From Planctomycetaceae bacterium (GTDB taxonomy: Bacteria > Planctomycetota > Planctomycetia > Pirellulales > Pirellulaceae): DNA of 64,000 nucleotides. Positions 29,185 through 42,600 of the stretch are shown here, in pieces (position 1 is the first letter of the stretch; each line of letters starts with the position of its first letter). The DNA lies in the NCBI GenBank assembly GCA_020638995.1, contig JACKHM010000002.1, forward strand, positions 372,001-436,000, read 5' to 3'. The position numbers and the translations under genes were made by a program. Under the pieces are notes generated by a model. That model was not told the origin of the DNA, searched no databases, and worked only from the letters and a program-made list of their open reading frames with translations.

Positions 29185-30050
29185 AGGTACCACGATGAAA
29201 CGATGCCTGAAAGACGAGTGTCGTATTCTAGCCAAGTCCTTCCCGCAGCAATAGTTAGCCGGCGCAGTCTCCCGGTCCCGTGTCGACGTCAAGACGCTCC
29301 GCCTGCTGAGCCACCGAGTCATGACCGCGCGATGATGCACATTGGACATCCAGGTTGCGTCGCGAAGGCCAAAAATGTCTCAATTTACCCAGAGACCATA
29401 ACCCACCAGTCGAATTTCCAACCATCGGACCGAGTTATGAAGGGGCGCGACATTTTTTGTCTCTGTTTGTTTGTTCGAAATCTGCTTGGCTCCCACAACT
29501 TGAATCCGCCACAGCGAACAATCGCTACCCGCGGGTTAAGAGAACAAGCCCAGGTTCAACGCCTGGGCTTTTTTCGTGGAAACGCCAGTTCTGGCAACAA
29601 CTTGCGAGCTGCCTTCTCTCGGCTCCGTCTCTCCGGCGTCGTCGCGCGCGACATCCACAGGTGGCCGCCCGCCGCCCATCCGAGGCGATTTTGGCCCGAA
29701 GTCTCTGTTGTCTCTCCCAGATAACCCAGCCCGGGTTATTTCGTTGTTGGTCTCGGTCGAGCGATCCAGAATGTCTCAGTTGGGCTCGGTAAGCGGACCA
29801 TACACGAAAAATTGAGTCAGGTCCTCGGAGCAGAGCAAAGGTGTCGTCCGATGGGCTTTATCGTTCCGGGAAAACTTAAAAGTGGCATCAGGCCGCTGGC
29901 GGCGACGAGTACTCGCGCGGTAAACAGCAACTCATCAATAACATGTGCAATGGCTTATTTCGATAATTAGCACCTTGACAATGGCAAATTCGATTAATTA
30001 CCCTCAGGCCTCGCTTCGTAAGGCTAAACATCCGAATTGAGGTTACCCCT
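29185..30050. other. 866-base region between the sigma factor gene and the surface-protein locus
   Basis: It should contain the sigma gene promoter and, at its right end, the promoter of the gene at 30051. Open frames on the plus strand are not convincing. A strong plus-strand terminator at 29546-29574 has no visible gene in front of it. A weaker hairpin (29721-29739) has no T-tract. No tRNA cloverleaf could be formed. Confidence 0.5.
29546..29574 (+). terminator. strong rho-independent terminator without an upstream gene
   Basis: AAGCCCAGG at 29546-29554 pairs perfectly with CCTGGGCTT at 29562-29570 across a seven-base loop and is followed by TTTT. The transcript it ends must start between about 29190 and 29540 and encodes no recognisable protein. 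Confidence 0.7.
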
Positions 30051-30545
30051 TTGGCAGACGAAGAAAAGAAATTCGACATCAAAGTGGACTTGAACGAGAA
30101 CCTCGGCGAATCGCTGGAAAGTGGCTTTGACGTCCTTGGAAAGGTCTTCGGAGGCCTCGTCAGCGCTATCAAAGATGCTGTCGGCCCAGAGCTGATAAAG
30201 TCACTTGGCACGGCCAACTGGCTTGGCCAGATCGCCGAGTGTCTGGAGACAATGTCGAAGAGTCTATCTGCCGATGGTACGGTTGCGGACGAGCCGGCTG
30301 GCAAGATTTCCTTCCTGAAGGACCAGCTTGACTCATCGCTGGACGGTACCAAGCTGGAGGCTCAAAAGGCGTCCATCCAGCAGCACCTGGAGAACAGTCT
30401 GCAGGCGCTGGAAAACGCGGAGGCTGATCCGCAGGCTGCCGCCAAGGCGCTGGCTCATGCGGCTGGCTACTTCAAAGCGGCGGCCACGTCCATCGTGCCA
30501 ATCCAACCAGGTTCGGAGGCGGAGGACAAAGCGGGCGACGCATAG
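30051..30545 (+). CDS. small acidic helical protein of unknown function
   Basis: 164 residues beginning at a TTG at 30051, with GAGG eight bases upstream (30039-30042); no ATG or GTG in frame fits better. There is no signal peptide or membrane helix. The sequence is acidic and Ala/Leu/Glu-rich (DLNENLGESLESGFDVLGKV, LENSLQALENAEADPQAAAK) and should fold mainly as amphipathic helices. I recognise no family. It precedes the giant surface-protein gene by 145 bp on the same strand, so the two may be co-transcribed. A cytoplasmic accessory role for the giant protein is a guess from position only. Confidence 0.65.
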   Translation: MADEEKKFDIKVDLNENLGESLESGFDVLGKVFGGLVSAIKDAVGPELIKSLGTANWLGQIAECLETMSKSLSADGTVADEPAGKISFLKDQLDSSLDGTKLEAQKASIQQHLENSLQALENAEADPQAAAKALAHAAGYFKAAATSIVPIQPGSEAEDKAGDA

Positions 30546-30587
30546 GCGTCGTCGCCGCGGAATGCGGGCGAACCGAACGGTCTTCCC

Positions 30588-30628
30588 CTTCACTGCCCCC
30601 CTTCACTGCCCCCCCCTTCACTGCCCCC
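30588..30628 (+). repeat. three copies of CTTCACTGCCCCC with an 8-C tract
   Basis: Units start at 30588, 30601 and 30616; the second and third are joined by a run of eight C at 30609-30616. It lies 62-103 bases upstream of the giant gene's ATG, in the untranslated gap after the 164-aa gene. Short repeats and homopolymers of this kind can slip during replication. Confidence 0.75.
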
Positions 30629-30690
30629 TGTATGCCAACTTCCCTCACATCGATGTCGGCGGACTGCTGACACCCTTGGAGACTTTCCCG

Positions 30691-33600
30691 ATGATCCCAT
30701 CTTTTCGCAAGCTTCAAGACGACATGAGCCGTGCCCGCGATCGCCGCAAGGAGCGTTTGCGTCGCAATCGTACGAAAGCGGGACGCCGATCTTTCCTGGA
30801 GCAACTGGAAGATCGCCGGTTACTGGCTGTTATCACGGTGACCACCGAGGACGATTTCGACAACAGCGACAAGATTTCATTTCGTGAGGCCATCGAGTTC
30901 GCCAATAGAACGAACGGACCCGACACCATTACGTTTGCTCCTGGAATCAAAACCGTCCATGCAGGAGGGTCGACAAAGACACTGACGTCAACAGGCGCGG
31001 AGAATAAGACGACGATTCAGGGCCCGATTACGATCGACTTCCGCGCCGACAGAGGCCTACTGATTGAGAAAGATGTGTTTGCCGAACTCCGACAGGTTGA
31101 GCTCATAAATGCCAGCCAATTCGGAGCAATTCAGAACTTCGGTTCCCTGGACGTTCTTTCCAGCGCGATCGTTGACAACACCTCCAGGGATTTTGACCGC
31201 ACTGGAGGCATTAACGTGCTCGGTGGAAGCGTGAAAGTGATCAACAGCACGATTGCTAAAAACGAAGGAGGTAATGCTGGCGGCTTGTTGATCGCTCCCA
31301 ATGCAGAAGCCATTGTCGTGAATAGCACTATTTCTGACAACAGCTCTGAGCGTCGCGCGGCAGGCATCCTCGTTCAGCCAAGTGGCAAACTGACCATTCA
31401 AAATTCGATCGTCGCAGGCAATGATTCCGGTCCTGGGGACGAATTGGTAGGTGCGATCGAAGAAACCTCAAACAATAATATTATCGGCCACCAGACCTTC
31501 GACGTGTCGAAGGTCATCAGTACGTCGCTAGTGCGGCGCGGCAATTTTCCGCGATATTTCCCCTTGGTTGCGGACAGTCAGGCCATTGATGCTGGCAATG
31601 CGGATTACTTTACGGAAGTTACGGATTGGCCCTTGGACCAGCGAGGCTTAAACCGATTCGAAGGAACCATCGATATCGGTGCAGTTGAGCGTCTTGAGAG
31701 TTTCGACTCGGTCATCCGGGTGACGAACGGAAATGACTCCGGGGAAGGCTCCTTGCGCGCAGCCATCGCTGCGGCAAACGCCAACCAGGCAGAGAGCACG
31801 ATCGTGTTTGAAGGTGTCAGTCAGGTCCCCCTGACCTCGGGTCCGCTTGGACTTACGAACACAGACCACAAAATCACCATTCAGGGACCGGTGACGATTC
31901 GGAATACTCGAGAATTCACGACGATTCTGAATATTAATGCCAATGTGGACATTGAATTGTCCTACGTGACACTCACTGGTGGCGATCTTTCGGCAATTGA
32001 AAACTCGGGCAATTTGTCCATTGTGAATAGCACGCTGCATGGCAACCGCAGTCTTGGCGCTCGTGGTAGTGCGATCAACATCCGCGGTGGACAAGTATCG
32101 ATTATCAACAGCACCATCTCGGAGAACGAGAGTACCGGGACAGGCAAACCCGCGATTTGGATTCAAGACGACGATAATCCGTTTGAAAAAGCTCCACCGG
32201 CGCAAGTCACCATCATCAACAGCACGATCGCCAACAATGGATCAACGGGCGACGTTGGCGGTATTGGAGTGAAGTCCCCGACACCCGATGGCGTTACCAT
32301 CACAATTCAAAACTCGATGGTGTTTCGCAATTGGGCCGAGTCGGGCGGGCCAGTTTTGCCGGATGGAAACGGACAAGGCAAACATCAAAGCGACATTGGC
32401 GCCGGCGTTCATGCGGCCACTGGTAGCGGCCACAACTTGATTGGCCACAGTAGCGGTACAGGCTTGGTCAATAACCAGAACGGCAACATCGTTGACGTCG
32501 CTCCGTCCACAGCTGTCATTGACAACCGACTGACGGATAACGGTGGCAATGTTTTGACTCATGCCCTGTTGCGAAACAGCCCCGCCATTGATGCCGGCGA
32601 CGCCACGCTAATCACGCCGGATACGTTCACGGACCAGCGAGGCTTCACGCGAGTCTCCGGCGAAGGTATTGACATCGGAGCCGTGGAGTATTCATCCGAG
32701 GTGTCTGCTGTCGAGAAAGCAATTGTCGTGACAAACGGACTTGATTATGGACGTGGCGATAGCAAGGTTGTGGGCTCGCTGCGCTGGGCGGTCGAGGAGG
32801 CAGAAAAGGATCCTGGTGCAAACACAATACGATTTGCCTCCAGTGTTGAGAAAGTCATGCTCGATCATCGCCTTGAATTGACAAGCACGGGTGCGGTGAA
32901 CAAGACGACGATCCAAGGGCCAGTGACTATCGATCTGAAAGAAGGTAATGAGGCTTTCTTGTGGGTCCGAGAGGGAGTTTACGCCGCGTTTATTGGGCTC
33001 GAGATCACGGGAGCCAAGACATCAGCCATTCAGACTGAGGGCCACTTGCAAATTCACTCCAGCACTATTCACAACAACCACGCGAGGCGATCAAATCCAG
33101 ACTTTCCTGGTGTCGTAATTGGGGTTGGCCCAGGAGCTATTTACGTTTCGGGCGGGCAACTGAATCTTGTCAACAGCACAATTTCCAACAACACCGCGGA
33201 GCTGAGAGGGTCCGCAGTGTACGTTGATTCCGGTAAAGCTTTGATTGTCAATAGCACAATTGCGAATAACAAAGTTACCGATCTTAGCAACGAATGGACC
33301 GAAGCTCCCGAGTATACACCTCTTGGGATCATCGAGCTAGCCACAAAAAGGGGGGGTGCGGTATTTGCGGAGAACGATGGAACAGTCGAACTTCACAATT
33401 CGATTATTGCTGGCAACGTTTCCAGTGGTCAGGGACAAGTTACGGGCCAATTCACAGGAACCTTTGCACACGATCTGTCGGGGAACATATCTTCGCAGAG
33501 CAGTAATAACTTGGTAGCGGCGGCTCAATTTGGCTCCTTAACATTGCTTCTTTCGGCTGGCTTGAGGGATGGCGAAAACGGCAACATTATTGGCCAGGGT

Positions 33601-36600
33601 GGCACGGGATTACGCGATGTTTCCACCGTGATCGACACCGAATTGAAGCCCAACGACAAAGGCATTCTGACACACGCTCTCATAGAAAACAGCCCCGCCA
33701 TCGACAAGGGCGATATTCAATGGTTCGAGTCGAGCCAATTCACCGATCAGTTGGGCAACCCGCGGATTGACGGTGAAGGCGTCGATATTGGCGCTGTTGA
33801 GATGGTGCAGCCCGACTTTTCCAACAACACGCTCGATCTCACGCAAGATTTTCAAGTTGCAACCGGCAGCAATGACGCTTACCTACGGTTCAAAACGACG
33901 GGCTCTTTTAGCCAAGCGGGCAACGCGTACTCGTCGAACGGTAGCGTCCAACTTGGGTTTTCCCCCACAAACGGTGACGATTTTACACCGTTGTTACATT
34001 TCCGTCGTGGGCTCACGATCAGCTTCACCAGCGGCACCTTTCTCACCACAGCCGGTGTGATCGCAGCCACCATCGAACAGACCATCGATTCAGGACAAGG
34101 TTTAGATCCCGAAGTCCAGACGTTGGTACTGAACCTGATGGCTGGTTCGAAGAAGTCGGTTAGCGAAGTTAGCGAAGATCGCGAACCGCAGACGCAGAAT
34201 ATTCTCATTCCTCTCGCTGATCTCACATCAGCCGACGGCTTTCAGATCAATCCAGACGATGCGCTGGAATTTCGAGTGTCGGGTAACAAGTCATTTAAGG
34301 CTTCATCACTTGGCATACGCAAAGATGGAAACGGCGTTGGCCATGTGGAGATGAGCGGATTCCTGGCTCTGGATGCGCTCCATGGGGCGGGAATCCGACT
34401 GGAGCCTGGTGCGAAAAAGAGTATCACCGGAGTGACACAAGCGAATCCTGCGGTGGTGACGTCAGCAGGCCACGGTTTTGCTACCGGCGATTCAATTGTG
34501 ATTCATGACGTGGCCGGAATGACTGAGCTGAACGGCCGTACCTATACGGTCGGTAACGTGACCGATAACACGTTCACGCTAACAGGCGTGGATTCCAGCT
34601 CCTTCACCGCCTTTACCTCAGGCGGAACCGTTCAATCGCACAATCACCTGGAACTGAGTTCGACTCAGGCAACGGCATTCATCAACGCTGGCAGCGTGCC
34701 ACTAAAATCACCACGCAACCAGGACCTGAAGAACAACGTCGATCCACCTCAGGGCAATGAAACACTCACGCTGACCATTGCAGGAACGGAATATGAATTT
34801 GCCCAGGGCGAGATGCAATACAACAAACGGACGCAGGACTTCCAGCTTTCCGGCCAGGCTCGCATCACGTACGAAGGCGGACATGCCGAGCTGGAATTTG
34901 GCAAGGGAACTATAAATTCATTTTTTCATATCAAGGACGGTGACATCCTGCTGGATCGCACCCGATCAGCGAACGTGATCGACTTCACCGTTGGATATGT
35001 CGAATTCACCAAAGAAGATTCCGCAGCAACCGCGACGGTCGATCTGGACTTGCAAAGAGGCGTCTTGAGTTTCAACAAGGCGAAGTTCAGAGGCAAGACA
35101 TCGAACGAAATCGCGGGAATCCTTCAGGAGGACCCATCAACGAAGGTTGTGGTGGACGAACAAGGAAATGTCACAGAAGTTCCCTTGACGTCTGCAGAGA
35201 AGCAACGCATTAGGGAAGAAAGAGCCGAGAGGATTGCCGCACTTGGTCCAGAAATCGAGTTCCAGGCCGCTGACATCGAGTGGACTCTGCGGTCGGGCGT
35301 CGTGCAGGACTTTAGCTTTGCCGTCCCCGAACTCAGCATCGATGAAACGATCGCAATAAAGAACGATCCAGAAAACACCGACCCACAACTTAATATGCAG
35401 GTTGTGTATCAACCCGAAAAAGTCGGGTTCAACGTGCGCGGCGGTAAACAGATCCTGACCCATACTCGTGATGATGAAACCGTCGCAGAAATGCAAGTGG
35501 GATTGGATGAACTCACTGTTTTTAGAACAACCATTTCTGGCGATGGGGTCATCATTACCAATGGTCGGCTCGATGCCTTCAGCATTCCTGTGCAGGAACT
35601 GCATGTGCAGAATGCCACAGATCCCGAGCTTCGCTTTCAATCTCGAGATTCCAATCGACAGTTTCAGGCCAACTACAACCCGTCCAGTCGCGAACTCAGA
35701 GTTTTAGGTGGGGCCAAGTTGAGCAGTTCAACCATTCCACTGGGGTTGGGTGATTTGCCGCTCACTGTAGAGGTCGATTTTGGAAGCATCGACGACTTCA
35801 AAACGACGAGCAATGGATCGTCTGACCTACAGTTCACCAAGGTAGCGAACCAGACCCACATTGCTTCTGCTCGCACTGCAAGCGAATCCGACGCGACAAG
35901 CGGGGCCTTCTCGATCTATCTCCCACATGGAATCAGTGGGCAAGCACCGTACACACTGCATTATGAGGTGGGCGGAACCGCCACGCCGGGTGATGATTAC
36001 ACGGCGCTGAACGGTTCGCAGGAGTTGCCGGAGAGGATTCTGTACGTAGACAGGGGTACCGGGTTTGAACCCCGCACCTTTCCTCTGGTCGAGGTACAGG
36101 GAATCGTTGATGATCGAATGATTGAAGGCGATGAAACTGTGACCGTCACGCTCAAAAAGCTAACCGATGCAACGGGCACCGAATTTCCCGTCGACGAGAC
36201 ACCTCGCACTATTACGATTGGGGATAATGACTTCCCACAAACCGTCTTCTCCAGCAACAAATCAGGCACGGATCAAATCACTTACCAACTCATTTATCTG
36301 CGCGCCACCTTAAGAACTCAGGTCCCATCTGATGTTGTCACTACTGTCACGAAAGACGGTTTTTATCACCAAGGGCAAGCTCTCTGGGACTACGAGGACA
36401 ACAATCACGAACATGCATACGTGCGGTTAAATACAAAGCACGATGCCAACGGCAATCCTGTCCTGGAAGAGCGAGTTCTCCCCACCTATCTCGTAGGAGC
36501 CCACGAGGAACCTAATGAGCGTCTAAGAAGTTGGGCAGAACCTTCAAACGGTGAAATTTTGGTCGAAGGACTTGCGGTTTCAGGGACAGGGTTGGAGTTT

Positions 36601-39600
36601 ACTCCGAATACGTCGAATTGGAGACTTCATCAGCCCGATGACGCGTTGGTGACGGTCACGGTTGACGGTCATGCGGTTCCCGTTCAGTTGCCAGCGACGT
36701 TCTGGCGTGATGGCAATCACTGGCGCACTGACTCCAGTTTTCAGTCTCACTCTGCCCCCGCCGGCTCGAGATCGGATTTCGTATTTCGCGTGGGTGCAGG
36801 AGACCTCCTGCTTGCCGGTATGCAGGTCCAGGGAACAGGACAAATTAGGTTTCCTAAAACGTTGGGTGGCCAAATCTTCACTTACACGTCAGATGGACCG
36901 ACCAAGGTCAAAGTTGGCGACTCCGAGTTCGATACCGAACAAATCACGCTGGCGCTCGAACTGGTGGACGGGAGCCTGACCATCAAGAGCGGGGAAGAGA
37001 TTCAATTCACCAGTGGAGAAGTTCAAGGCATTGAATTCGTCGATGTAAAAGCTGTCTACCAGAATACAGACACCACCAAGGGGTTCGCACTTAAGGGAAC
37101 AGGAAAAGCTAAAGAGGTCGACCCCGAGACCTTCAAGACTCGTGAAACCGATCTTGATGTCAAGCTCGGCCGTTTCCCGGCGGACGGCGACACCGAGGCC
37201 CCTCAAAAGCTGATTATCCAAGAGCTGATTATCCAAGAAAACGGTGTCACCGGGGCAACCCCATTGCCGGGGCGAATCGAAGTTGCCGGAATTTCTTTGG
37301 CATTGGACTCATTGAAAGCTACGGAACTTAAAGCAGATGACCCGTTATTGAAGCCGGGCGATTTCATCGAAGGAACCACCAGGAAATTTGTCGGGAACAT
37401 CACTTTCGATGTCGGAGGCACCCTACTGCAATTGCAACTGGGTGATGAAGAAGACCCCGATGTGCCTGGCGGGATTGTGTTCGATTCCAATGCGGGGAAG
37501 AGCGAGCTGAAGAGTATCGGTGGCCAGGTATCGGTTGTGGACGAAGAAGGGAATGCGAAGTCACTCACATTTGGCGGCGTTCAGATCACGCCAAAGAATT
37601 TGGTATTGGGTTATGACGCCGAAGAAAAAACGCTGACGATTGGCGGCGCGGCGATGTTTACGTTTGGGGCTTCCGGCGAACCAGATGCCCAGACCCAGGC
37701 GGGTGAACAAACCGGCGATCAAGCCGACGAATCGGACGATATCAGTGTTGAAGTCAGCCTGACTCTCGAGATTCAAAACGGCGAAATCTCGAAAGTCGAA
37801 GCTGGCCTGGAAGGGCTGCCACCTCTTAAGTTGTTCGGGATGGAACTTGAGTTCAAATCGGGCGGCTTTAGCTACACCAAAGAGAACGATGAATTCGCAG
37901 CGTGGGGCGAAGCGAGTCTGACGACCGGCAAGGGACGGGAAGATGATTCAGCGGGCTCTGGCACTGCAGATCAGGGGACGGAGACTGACAAAAAGAAACG
38001 CGATACGAGTTCATTCCTCAAGGACGCAACGATCCACTTCGGCGCCAACGCGAGCCTTGAGGATGATGATGAAGGCAAGTCAAAGGAAGTGGCGATCACT
38101 GGGATTACGAAAGCCAACTCCGCAGTCGTTACGACTGCGAAAAAGCACCCTTTCGAAACCGGCGACAAGGTGCGGATCATTGGCGTCAAAGACATGGACC
38201 GCATCAACACGCTGTTCGAAGTCGAAATTGATAAAGAGAACCCTAAGAAATTCAAACTGAAGAATCCAATTTCGAAAGAGTATTTCGATTCGTCCGAGTT
38301 GGAACCATATACCTCGGGCGGAACGGTTCGATTGGCCAATGCTTTCGTCGTGAATGGCAAGGCTGTAAAGGTCGAAGATGCTCAGCCGGGAATCTTGATC
38401 CGAAATGGAAAACTTGAATCGATCAATGTCGGCGTCTCCCTTACCGCTCAGGTCCTTGGTTTTGAAGCCAAGGCGGAAGAACTCAGGGTCACGTATTCTC
38501 GCACCGACAGCGAACTGACATTGACCGGCGGATTGACAATCACGGTCGGACGGATCGGCAGTTTTGAAGGGTTCGAAGCGAAAGCCGCATTCCCCGGCAA
38601 GGGTCTGTTGATCAATACCAAGACCGGAGAAGTAGAGCTTCGCGGACTCGAGCTGAGTGCCGAAGCGGATATTGGTCCGATCCATGCCTTGGCGAAGTTC
38701 TCGTATGAACGAAATGACGACGGCGAAACGACGATCAAGGGCGAGGGTGAAGTCACTTTGCCGGGCGAACTGACGGTCGGCGCTGGATTCGAATTCAAAG
38801 ATGGTGCTTTCAATGCCATTCGTGTGAAGGTGGCCAAGGAGAACCCCGGGATTCAGATCGGGAATACGGGAGTCTTTCTGACCAGCATTGAAGGGGAGAT
38901 CAAGGGGATCTCCGATCCAAAGGAACTGACGGTCAGCTTGAAAATCACGGGCAGCTTTGGTCCCACGATCAGCATCTTCGGAGAGACGGCAAGCTTGGTC
39001 AAAATTTCGGGCGAACTTACCTTCTTTAAAGGTACAAATGCTGAGGGCAAAAAGGAGACGAGCTTAGAGCTCACAGGAACTGTCACCGTGCTGGAGGGTT
39101 GGGTTGGGGAAGCCACAGGCTCCGTTAAGATCTTTTTTGAAGGCGATAAGTTCGTCGAGCTGAAGGCAAATATGCGCGTGTATCCGGGCGGAATCTACCG
39201 CGGCGATGTGTTGCTGGAGGTTGACCGAAACTTCAATATGACATTCAAGGCCAAGCTGGCCGTCACCATTCCCGATAACGTACCTGTCGTTGGCGGTGAA
39301 AGTCTGGGCAGTTTCGAAGTCTATATGCAGATCCGCCCCAACAACAACAATCGCAAAGATGACTACGCTACTGTCAATGCAGAGATCGATCTGTCCGTGA
39401 TCGAGGGCCGAGCCAGAATTACGGCGAACTTCGCGGGCGAGCTATTCGGATTCGTCGAGGGTGAACTGGACCTTGGATTTTACAGCATCAGCAAATCCAA
39501 GAAGTTCAACTTGCAGATCCCAGGTACGGGCGAACGCGATCTGGTCTTCTTTGTACCAGACACTCAGAACGAACTGGATGGCTTGAATTCCGACCACGAC

Positions 39601-42600
39601 GCGGCGCCACCTGAACTGATAATCGGCGAGGTGGTCATGGATCCAGATGGACCTGGCGGGACCGTTCATTTCACCGGGACGTCTCACTTGCCTGACGACA
39701 CCATCATCGAACTGTTTGTTGATTCCGACGAATCGGGACATAATGGGCATCTGCTGGCAAGCGGTTTAGCATTCGACGAAGGTGAGCAAACCTACCACTG
39801 GCACGATTTGGCAGCGTTTTCTTCGGTGCCTTACGACCCGAGTCAAAGGCTGTATGTCTGGGGTCGTATCTATGACGGCTCGAATATTCCGGTCGAAAGT
39901 AACTATTCCGCCGCCATCACGCCGCCAGATCTAACTCCGACGATCTCCCTGCCGGGAGAACACACTTTCGGCACCAACCAATCGCTGGTTTTCTCCACCG
40001 GGCAGCAGAATGCGATCACATTTGACGATCCGCTGGCTGAGCATCACCCGCATACCGAGTTGATTGTCACCCTGGAAGTCGATCACGGAACGCTGACCCT
40101 TGATCCTCAGCAGGTCACGCCATGGACCAACGTCGATGATCCGTCAGACGTGGACGGCAGTGGCGATACGGACGTCAGCGATGTGTTGCAATTGATCGCT
40201 ATGCTGAACGATCCGGCCCTTCAGGCGGCTGGCGGCGATTTGCCGTCGCAGCGATCGACCTTCGGCGTCACACCGATGCTGGATGTCAACGGGGACGGAA
40301 TGCTGACAGCCGCTGACGCCGGAGCACTGACGGACTCGCTGCTGAACCTGGACGCCGACGCAATCGCTGAGTTTATCGGGTCCGAGGTGCTGGTCGAAGG
40401 CGACGGTACCGATCGTCTTCTGATCATTGGAACGGCCTTCGATATTAACGAACTGCTGGATGGTTTGACTTACCAGGCGTTTGACAACTGGTTCTTTGAC
40501 GATCGCCTGGAGGCGACCGTGAACCGATTCCCCGTGTTTTCATTCGATGTCCATTCCGATTCGATTTCGCTGAACGCGAGACCACTGACCGTGGGGGCGG
40601 TGAGTGGATTTGAATTCCTGCCGGTCAGCTACGAACAGGGCTCAGAGGCAGCGCGTCTCCTGGGCGACGTTAACGTTGCCAGTGCTGCATCTGGGCACAT
40701 CCGATCAGGCACGATCCGGATCGACGGTTATGATCCTGAAAAGGACGTACTGAGTCTGCCCCTGCGTGAACAGCGAGAACTTGGCATTCGCGCGGAGTTC
40801 GATGCGGAAAGCGGAACGCTTTATCTGACCGGTGCTGCCCTGATTCGCGAATACGAGCGAGCGATCGCGCTCACCAATTTCCACTCCGACGGCACAGGCG
40901 AAAGAGTGTTGCGAGTCCAGTTGGGTGATGGATCTTCCAACGTCGCGGAGACTGCGGTGGCGGTTCACATTGTCACCGTGAATCAGGCTCCCGAGATCGA
41001 AACGGGTACGGGGTCGACTTATGTTTCTGGCAGTTCCACACCGGTTACGCTGCTACCGGCGATCAAGGTTCGAGACGCCGACAGTCCCACTCTTCACCAG
41101 GCCGTTATCACGTTGGATCCAGATTCATACCGCATGGGCGAAGACGTACTGACTTTCGAACCCGACGATCGCATCACCGGTCGTTTCAATGCGTTGACGG
41201 GTGAACTGGTTCTGTCTGGGGCTGCGGGCCAGCGTGCCTGGTCAGCCGCACTGTCGCGCGTGAAGTATCTCAATTCGCACCCCACAGCGACGCCCGGCGT
41301 TCGACACATCGACATCACCGTTGCTGACGGAAGTTCGATGAACTCAACGGGCAGTGCCCATCAACGGTTGCTGGTCGTGCCGGACAACATGGCACTTCAA
41401 AGTGCGATTATCGGCAACCTGCCGGAAGAGACCGAAACATTTGTCGAACGTGATGGAAGCATCACGCTGGCTCCGAGCCTGACGCTGACCGCCGGAACGG
41501 CGGAAATCGACTCGCTGGTCCGAATCGACGTTGCGTTCACCGACAACTTCATCCCCGGAAGCGATTTCCTAAGTGTCGGTGACCTGCTGTTGGGAATGGA
41601 AACCAGCTATGACGTCATGAACGGTGTGTTGACCATCACTGGCGACGTCCCGATTGACTGGTACGAGTACGTTTTGCAAAGTGTCAAATACTCGAAGCGC
41701 AGCTTGGTTCATGATGGTGTGCCGCGTGAGATCACCTTTACCGTCTACGATGGATTTACGGAATCAGCGCCGCAGTCGATGACGGCTCAGTTCCAGGCGT
41801 TGCCGGTTCTTCGATCCGGAATGGAAGTACTGGTGTATGAAAACGGCCAGTCAACACATCCGTTAGATGCAAACCTGAGTGTGATGTACGCTGGTGACAC
41901 GCTGACCAGCGCAACAGTGGAATTCGTCTGGGACTACCTGGACGATCAGGACCGTCTGCTGTTCACTGAGCAGAACGGCATCACAGGGAGTTTTGACGAA
42001 GCAAACGGCGTGCTCACACTGACGGGAACGGCCACGGTTGATCAGTACCAGCAGGCCTTGCGTGGCGTCGAGTACACCAACACTCGCGTCAACCCGATCG
42101 CGAGTTTCAAGCAGTTGAATGTCTTCGTTGAGGATGGCAACATCTTCAGTGCGTCCGTTGGACTGTTGCTGGTTGTTGATACGGAGCAGGTTGCCCCAAC
42201 GATTGACATCGCTACCACCGTGGTCGGCTTTACGGAAGGCACCAATCCAATCTTCGTTGCCGCTGACTTGATCATCTCAGAACATGATCAACCGCGCGAA
42301 GATGGCGAGGGCGCTGTGTTCCTAACCGGAGCAGAGGCCTTCATCGATGGTTATGTTCCGGGCGAAGACTTGCTGACATTCGACACCTTCGAAAGTGAAC
42401 CGGACGCTGACGGGAATATCGTTTTCATTGATGGTCAATTCGACACCAATAACGGAGTGCTGTCCCTGATTGGGCGAGCGACCCCAGAACAATACGAATC
42501 TGTCCTTCGCAGCATTCGCTACGAGAACGTGAGCGCGGCTCCATCGGTCCATCCTCGCGAGCTGAAAATTTCTGCAGCTCAAGGAATTGCACTCGCGATC

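Noticed and set aside
29450..29520. T-loop-like string GTTCGAAATC suggesting a tRNA
   Set aside because: No acceptor or anticodon stem can be formed around it.
29203..29724. 173-codon open frame on the plus strand
   Set aside because: It runs through a strong terminator hairpin and has no protein-like features.
29721..29739. Hairpin ATAACCC/GGGTTAT
   Set aside because: Only seven pairs and no T-tract; not a convincing terminator.
30328..30690. Upstream extension of the giant gene reading frame
   Set aside because: It overlaps the 164-aa gene in another frame, has arginine-rich nonsense composition and lacks a start with a ribosome site; ATG 30691 has both a ribosome site and the conserved N-terminal motif.
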